A stretch of 53,290 bases of DNA from Phenylobacterium sp. (GTDB lineage Bacteria; Pseudomonadota; Alphaproteobacteria; Caulobacterales; Caulobacteraceae): positions 1 to 53,290 of the forward strand of contig NZ_JANINU010000038.1 in the NCBI RefSeq assembly GCF_024508875.1, written 5' to 3'. Within the stretch, counting starts at the first letter, position 1. The number at the start of each line of letters is the position of its first letter. Positions 50,521 to 53,290 of the stretch are shown here, piece after piece. The notes under the pieces are model-generated. The model did not search any database. It was not told where the DNA came from and worked only from the letters and a program-made list of their open reading frames with translations. The position numbers and the translations under genes were made by a program.

Positions 50521-51248
50521 GTCAGCTCGAAGTCCATCACCAGCGGCAGGTGGTCTGACGCCACGCGGGTAAGGGGATCGAAGGGAGCGGTTACGTCCTG
50601 GACCTCGATCCCCGGGCTGACGAACAGGTGGTCGATCCGCAGCACCGGGAGCGGCGAGGGAAAGGTCGAGGTGGGCTGTTTGCGCCGCGCCAGCCGGCGC
50701 GCCGGCTGCAGCCGCTGGGTCAGCGTGCGGTAGACGATCGAGCTCGCGGTGGCGTTGAAGTCGCCCAGCAGGATGACCGGCCACTGGCACGAGGGATGTT
50801 CCAACCACTGGGGCCCAGCCAGGTGGGCCGCCTGGATCTGCTGTTCGCGCGGCACCAGGCCCAGGTGCGTGTTGATGATCTGCACGGGCCGACCGTCGAT
50901 TTCCACCTCGACCCAGAGCGCGCCGCGCGGCTCCAGCGCCCGCATGCGGTTGTAGCCGGGCAACGGTCCCACCTTGACCAGACGTTCGGGCAGCGAGGTG
51001 AGGATAGCGTCGCCGTAGAGCTCCTCCTCCACCCGGAACGCCGGATGGAAATGGCACGCCATCTCCAGCCGTTCGGCGATCTCGTGCGCCTGGTCGACGT
51101 GGTTCGTGCGCCGGCGGCCTACGTCCAGCTCCTGCAGTGCGACGATGTCCGGATTGAGCGCCGCCAGGACCGCGGCCACCCGCGCGACGTCGAGGCGACG
51201 GTCGTTCCCGACGCAGCGGTGCACGTTGTAGGTCACGATGCGGGTCAT
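50517..51248 (-). CDS. Endonuclease/exonuclease/phosphatase (EEP) family protein
   Basis: 243 residues. Catalytic residues of the DNase I-like fold are visible: VTYNVHRCVG, DIVALQELD, IINTHLGL, ILLGDFNATASS, LRIDHLFVSP and ASDHLPLVMDF (final Asp-His). There is no signal peptide. The family includes phosphodiesterases acting on nucleic acid or phospholipid. In many proteobacteria it neighbours a PLD gene, as here, which hints at a shared phospholipid role (inference). Confidence 0.9.
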   Translation of the reverse strand: MTRIVTYNVHRCVGNDRRLDVARVAAVLAALNPDIVALQELDVGRRRTNHVDQAHEIAERLEMACHFHPAFRVEEELYGDAILTSLPERLVKVGPLPGYNRMRALEPRGALWVEVEIDGRPVQIINTHLGLVPREQQIQAAHLAGPQWLEHPSCQWPVILLGDFNATASSIVYRTLTQRLQPARRLARRKQPTSTFPSPLPVLRIDHLFVSPGIEVQDVTAPFDPLTRVASDHLPLVMDFELT

Positions 51249-51352
51249 TTGGGTGGGGAGGTGTGGCCGGTTTCTGGGGCGAAGGAAAGACCGCTTTGCG
51301 GTTGGCCCGGCTCTTGCTTTAACGTTTCAATAACCAAAGCGTAGGGACCGAA

Positions 51353-51727
51353 ATGCTCCATCTGATCGCCCTGGCCAGTGCGGCCATCTCCTCGGCAGCA
51401 GCGGTCTCGGCGGCTCCGGCCCCGGAGCTTCGGGAAGTGACCTGGGTGGCGACGCCGACGGGGCAGGACATCGCCAACGTCTATCCCCCCACCGCGGTTC
51501 AGGCCGGCAAGAGCGGCGCGGTGCTGCTGGAGTGCAAGGTCGCGACCCAGGGCTCGCTCGAGAAGTGCGCGGTGCAGATCGAGGACCCGGTGGGCCTGGA
51601 ATTCGGCATGGCCGCCCTGGAACTCGCGCCGCTGTTCAAGATGAGCGCCAGCGCCCCGGACGGCAGCGCCACCGCCGGCCGCACGATCCGCATCCCGATC
51701 ATGTTCTCGATTGTCCAGGGCGACTAA
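51353..51727 (+). CDS. Secreted TonB-C-like protein, copy 1
   Basis: 124 residues. Signal peptide at about 1-21 (HLIALASAAISSAAAVSAAP). The mature part resembles a lone TonB C-terminal domain: ATPTGQDIANVYPPTAVQAGKSGAVLLECKVATQGSLEKCAVQIEDPVGLEFGMAALELAPLFKMSAS, with the YP-x-A...G-x-x-x-L-x-C-x-V pattern. There is no N-terminal membrane helix remaining after cleavage, so it would be free in the periplasm. It is a paralogue of the next gene. Confidence 0.75.
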   Translation: MLHLIALASAAISSAAAVSAAPAPELREVTWVATPTGQDIANVYPPTAVQAGKSGAVLLECKVATQGSLEKCAVQIEDPVGLEFGMAALELAPLFKMSASAPDGSATAGRTIRIPIMFSIVQGD

Positions 51728-51789
51728 ACGAGGCGGTGGCGCGTGGTTAGCCTCCAACTCTAAGCTTTGCCTTGGAATTGGGGGATTCG

Positions 51790-52425
51790 ATGCTTCTGGC
51801 GCTGATAGCGGTGTTGCTTCAGGCGAGTGCAGGGCCGGACCAGCCTCAGGCGGCGCCAGCTTCTGAAATCCTCGGTCCCAAGTGGCTAAAGCGTCCAACG
51901 GGCGAAGACATCAATCGTCTTTATCCAAAGGATGCCTATCGCAGAGGTATTTCGGGGCGCGCGACGATCAGTTGTTCGGTCACCGGCGAAGGAACCCTCA
52001 CCGGCTGTCAGGTCCTTGAGGAGGCCCCGCTTGAAGAAGGGTTTGGCGACGCTGCGCTACGGATGGCCCCATCCTTCAAGATGCAGGCACTGACGCCCCA
52101 AGGCCAAACTGTAGCCGGCGGCACGGTCAAAATTCCGATCCGGTTTCACATCGACAACCAGATCGATCCTCTTTCGGCGATGCTTGGATGCTACGGCGTT
52201 ACGGCTGCGGCAGCTCAGAAGGAACCGACCAACGGCGAAGCCAGTCGAGCGTACGCGTTCTTCGCGGCTCAGGTCGCATTCCGGGAAACCGAGGCGAGGG
52301 CCAGCCCTGAGACATTCGAGACTAATCTTTCGGCGGCGCGACGTGGCGCGGAGGCGGGCATTTCCTTGCCTGGAACGCCCATTCTCCGCCAGTGTCTCGA
52401 CGTCGCGGCGAAGGCCGCCAAATAG
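51790..52425 (+). CDS. Secreted TonB-C-like protein, copy 2, with extra C-terminal domain
   Basis: 211 residues from ATG 51790. Signal peptide at about 1-14 (LLALIAVLLQASAG). The TonB-C-like domain (about 30-115: KRPTGEDINRLYPKDAYRRGISGRATISCSVTGEGTLTGCQVLEEAPLEEGFGDAALRMAPSFKMQALTPQG) aligns with copy 1. A further about 85 residues (YAFFAAQVAFRETEARASPETFETNLSAARRGAEAG) form an added helical region with two Cys. Codon use is slightly less GC-rich than in copy 1, so the pair has diverged for some time. Confidence 0.75.
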   Translation: MLLALIAVLLQASAGPDQPQAAPASEILGPKWLKRPTGEDINRLYPKDAYRRGISGRATISCSVTGEGTLTGCQVLEEAPLEEGFGDAALRMAPSFKMQALTPQGQTVAGGTVKIPIRFHIDNQIDPLSAMLGCYGVTAAAAQKEPTNGEASRAYAFFAAQVAFRETEARASPETFETNLSAARRGAEAGISLPGTPILRQCLDVAAKAAK

Positions 52426-52437
52426 CGCGGCTTACGT

Positions 52438-52451
52438 TGACGTTAGCGTCA
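52438..52451. promoter_or_regulatory. Palindromic operator candidate upstream of the acyl-CoA dehydrogenase gene
   Basis: TGACG-TTAG-CGTCA, an exact inverted repeat in TTGACGTTAGCGTCAT. It resembles ACGTTnnCGT-type operators of MerR-family regulators of acyl-CoA degradation (LiuR type). The assignment is inference from pattern and position, 80 bases before the start codon. Confidence 0.45.
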
Positions 52452-52530
52452 TCTTTTCTCCCGTCATGGCCGCGCGTATAGGGTCGCTCCAATCGAATTA
52501 CGGCGTAAGCCGCGACTGGAGGATGACCCG

Positions 52531-53290
52531 ATGAACCTCGACTTCACCCCTGAGGAAAACGCGTTCCGCGACGAGGTTAGGGCCTTCATCAAGGAGAACT
52601 ACCCGGCCGCCCTGCGCAAGGCGCAGGACGAGCACCGCGCCCTGACCAAGGACGAGTACCTGATGTGGCACAAGGTGCTGGCCGCCAAGGGGTGGGTCGC
52701 GCCGGGCTGGCCGAAGGAGCTGGGCGGCACGGGCTGGACCCCCACCCAGAAGTACATCTGGTCGGAAGAGACCGCGCGCGCCGACTGCCTGCCCATCCTG
52801 CCGTTCGGCATGTCGATGCTGGCGCCGGTGATCTACACGTTCGGCACCGACGAGCAGAAGAAGAAGTTCCTGCCCGACATCTACAACGGCAATGTCTGGT
52901 GGTGTCAGGGCTACTCCGAGCCGGGCGCCGGCTCGGATCTCGCCAACCTGAAGACCAAGGCCGAGCGCATCACCGGCGACGACGGCAAGGAATACTACCT
53001 GGTGAACGGCCAGAAGACCTGGACGACGCTGGGCCAGTACGCCGACTGGGGCTTCTTCCTGGTCCGCACCGACCCGGACGCCAAGCCGCAGTCGGGCATC
53101 TCGTTCCTGCTGATCGACATGAAGACGCCGGGCATCACCGTGCGTCCGATCATCACCCTGGAGGGCGGCCACGAGGTCAACGACGTCTTCCTCGACAATG
53201 TGAAGGTGCCGGTCGAGAACCGCATCTTCCACGAGAACCAGGGCTGGACCTGCGCCAAGGCGCTGCTGGCGCACGAGCGCTCGGGCATCG
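52531..53290 (+). CDS. Acyl-CoA dehydrogenase, N-terminal part (3' end outside window)
   Basis: The ATG at 52531 follows GGAGGATGACCC. 253 residues are visible. The N-terminal helical domain starts NLDFTPEENAFRDEVRAFIKENYP, then GWVAPGWPKELGGTGW. The FAD-binding beta domain has WWCQGYSEPGAGSDLANLKTKAE and YLVNGQKTWTTLGQYADWGFFLVRT. These match the FadE17/IsoD-like branch of acyl-CoA dehydrogenases common in alphaproteobacteria. The catalytic Glu lies beyond the window. The palindrome upstream hints at control by acyl-CoA or amino acid catabolism. Confidence 0.93.
   Translation, partial: MNLDFTPEENAFRDEVRAFIKENYPAALRKAQDEHRALTKDEYLMWHKVLAAKGWVAPGWPKELGGTGWTPTQKYIWSEETARADCLPILPFGMSMLAPVIYTFGTDEQKKKFLPDIYNGNVWWCQGYSEPGAGSDLANLKTKAERITGDDGKEYYLVNGQKTWTTLGQYADWGFFLVRTDPDAKPQSGISFLLIDMKTPGITVRPIITLEGGHEVNDVFLDNVKVPVENRIFHENQGWTCAKALLAHERSGI

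Overview
The window is a GC-rich, gene-dense piece of an alphaproteobacterial chromosome. Gene content (CHASE2 hybrid kinase, NodT-type outer membrane efflux protein, retropepsin-like protease, DUF1289 protein, many TonB-like and Sel1 proteins) and the codon bias towards G/C third positions suggest the order Caulobacterales (Caulobacter or Phenylobacterium-like). That placement is inference; there is no rRNA gene to confirm it. I saw no rRNA, tRNA or CRISPR array.

Layout. 1-3.3 kb: a signalling module made of the end of a Gly/Asn-repeat protein, a CHASE2 hybrid histidine kinase with a degenerate receiver, and a single-domain response regulator. 3.5-6 kb: an ankyrin protein, a short tyrosine recombinase and an unknown AT-richer gene carrying a Cys/His tandem repeat, which looks like a small acquired segment. 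6.2-12.2 kb: a minus-strand run of five envelope genes (secreted Sel1 protein, membrane Sel1 protein with an apparent frameshift, polytopic membrane protein, secreted coiled-coil protein, and a lipoprotein made of eleven 18-residue Cys-rich repeats with alternating Arg/Glu). I recognise no described system matching it; it is the best candidate in the window for something undescribed. 12.9-16.1 kb: GNAT, AhpD-like and Rieske oxygenase genes and an EF-hand lipoprotein. 16-21 kb: two OmpR-type regulators (one with an atypical receiver, one with its kinase) whose upstream regions share a nearly identical 17-bp motif; between them lie a glycerophosphotransferase-like gene and a frameshifted sulfotransferase gene. 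21.3-25.9 kb: a macA-macB-nodT efflux operon divergent from the second two-component pair. 25.9-30.3 kb: small conserved or unknown genes, an NTF2-like protein and an MFS transporter.

30.7-46.1 kb is an integrative element inserted at the 5' end of dusA. Leftward from dusA come a tyrosine integrase, a RelE/HigA-type toxin-antitoxin pair, a small protein, an AlpA-like HTH protein, an XRE regulator and a LuxR-type HTH protein. These are followed by a complete virB1-virB11 plus virD4 type IV secretion operon with an EexN exclusion lipoprotein and an LPD7-domain protein. Nearly all genes in this operon overlap by 1-8 bases, so it is probably one transcript. No relaxase gene is visible. The left attachment site was not found by eye.

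46.1-53.3 kb is core chromosome: dusA, a retropepsin-like protease, DUF1289 and thioesterase genes, a small secreted protein followed by two near-identical terminators, a phospholipase D family protein, an EEP-family hydrolase, two tandem TonB-C-like secreted proteins, and the start of an acyl-CoA dehydrogenase gene preceded by a palindrome.

Two genes (the membrane Sel1 gene near 9.71 kb and the sulfotransferase near 18.64 kb) carry single-base frameshifts, each consistent with one missing base. Either may be a real mutation or an assembly error.
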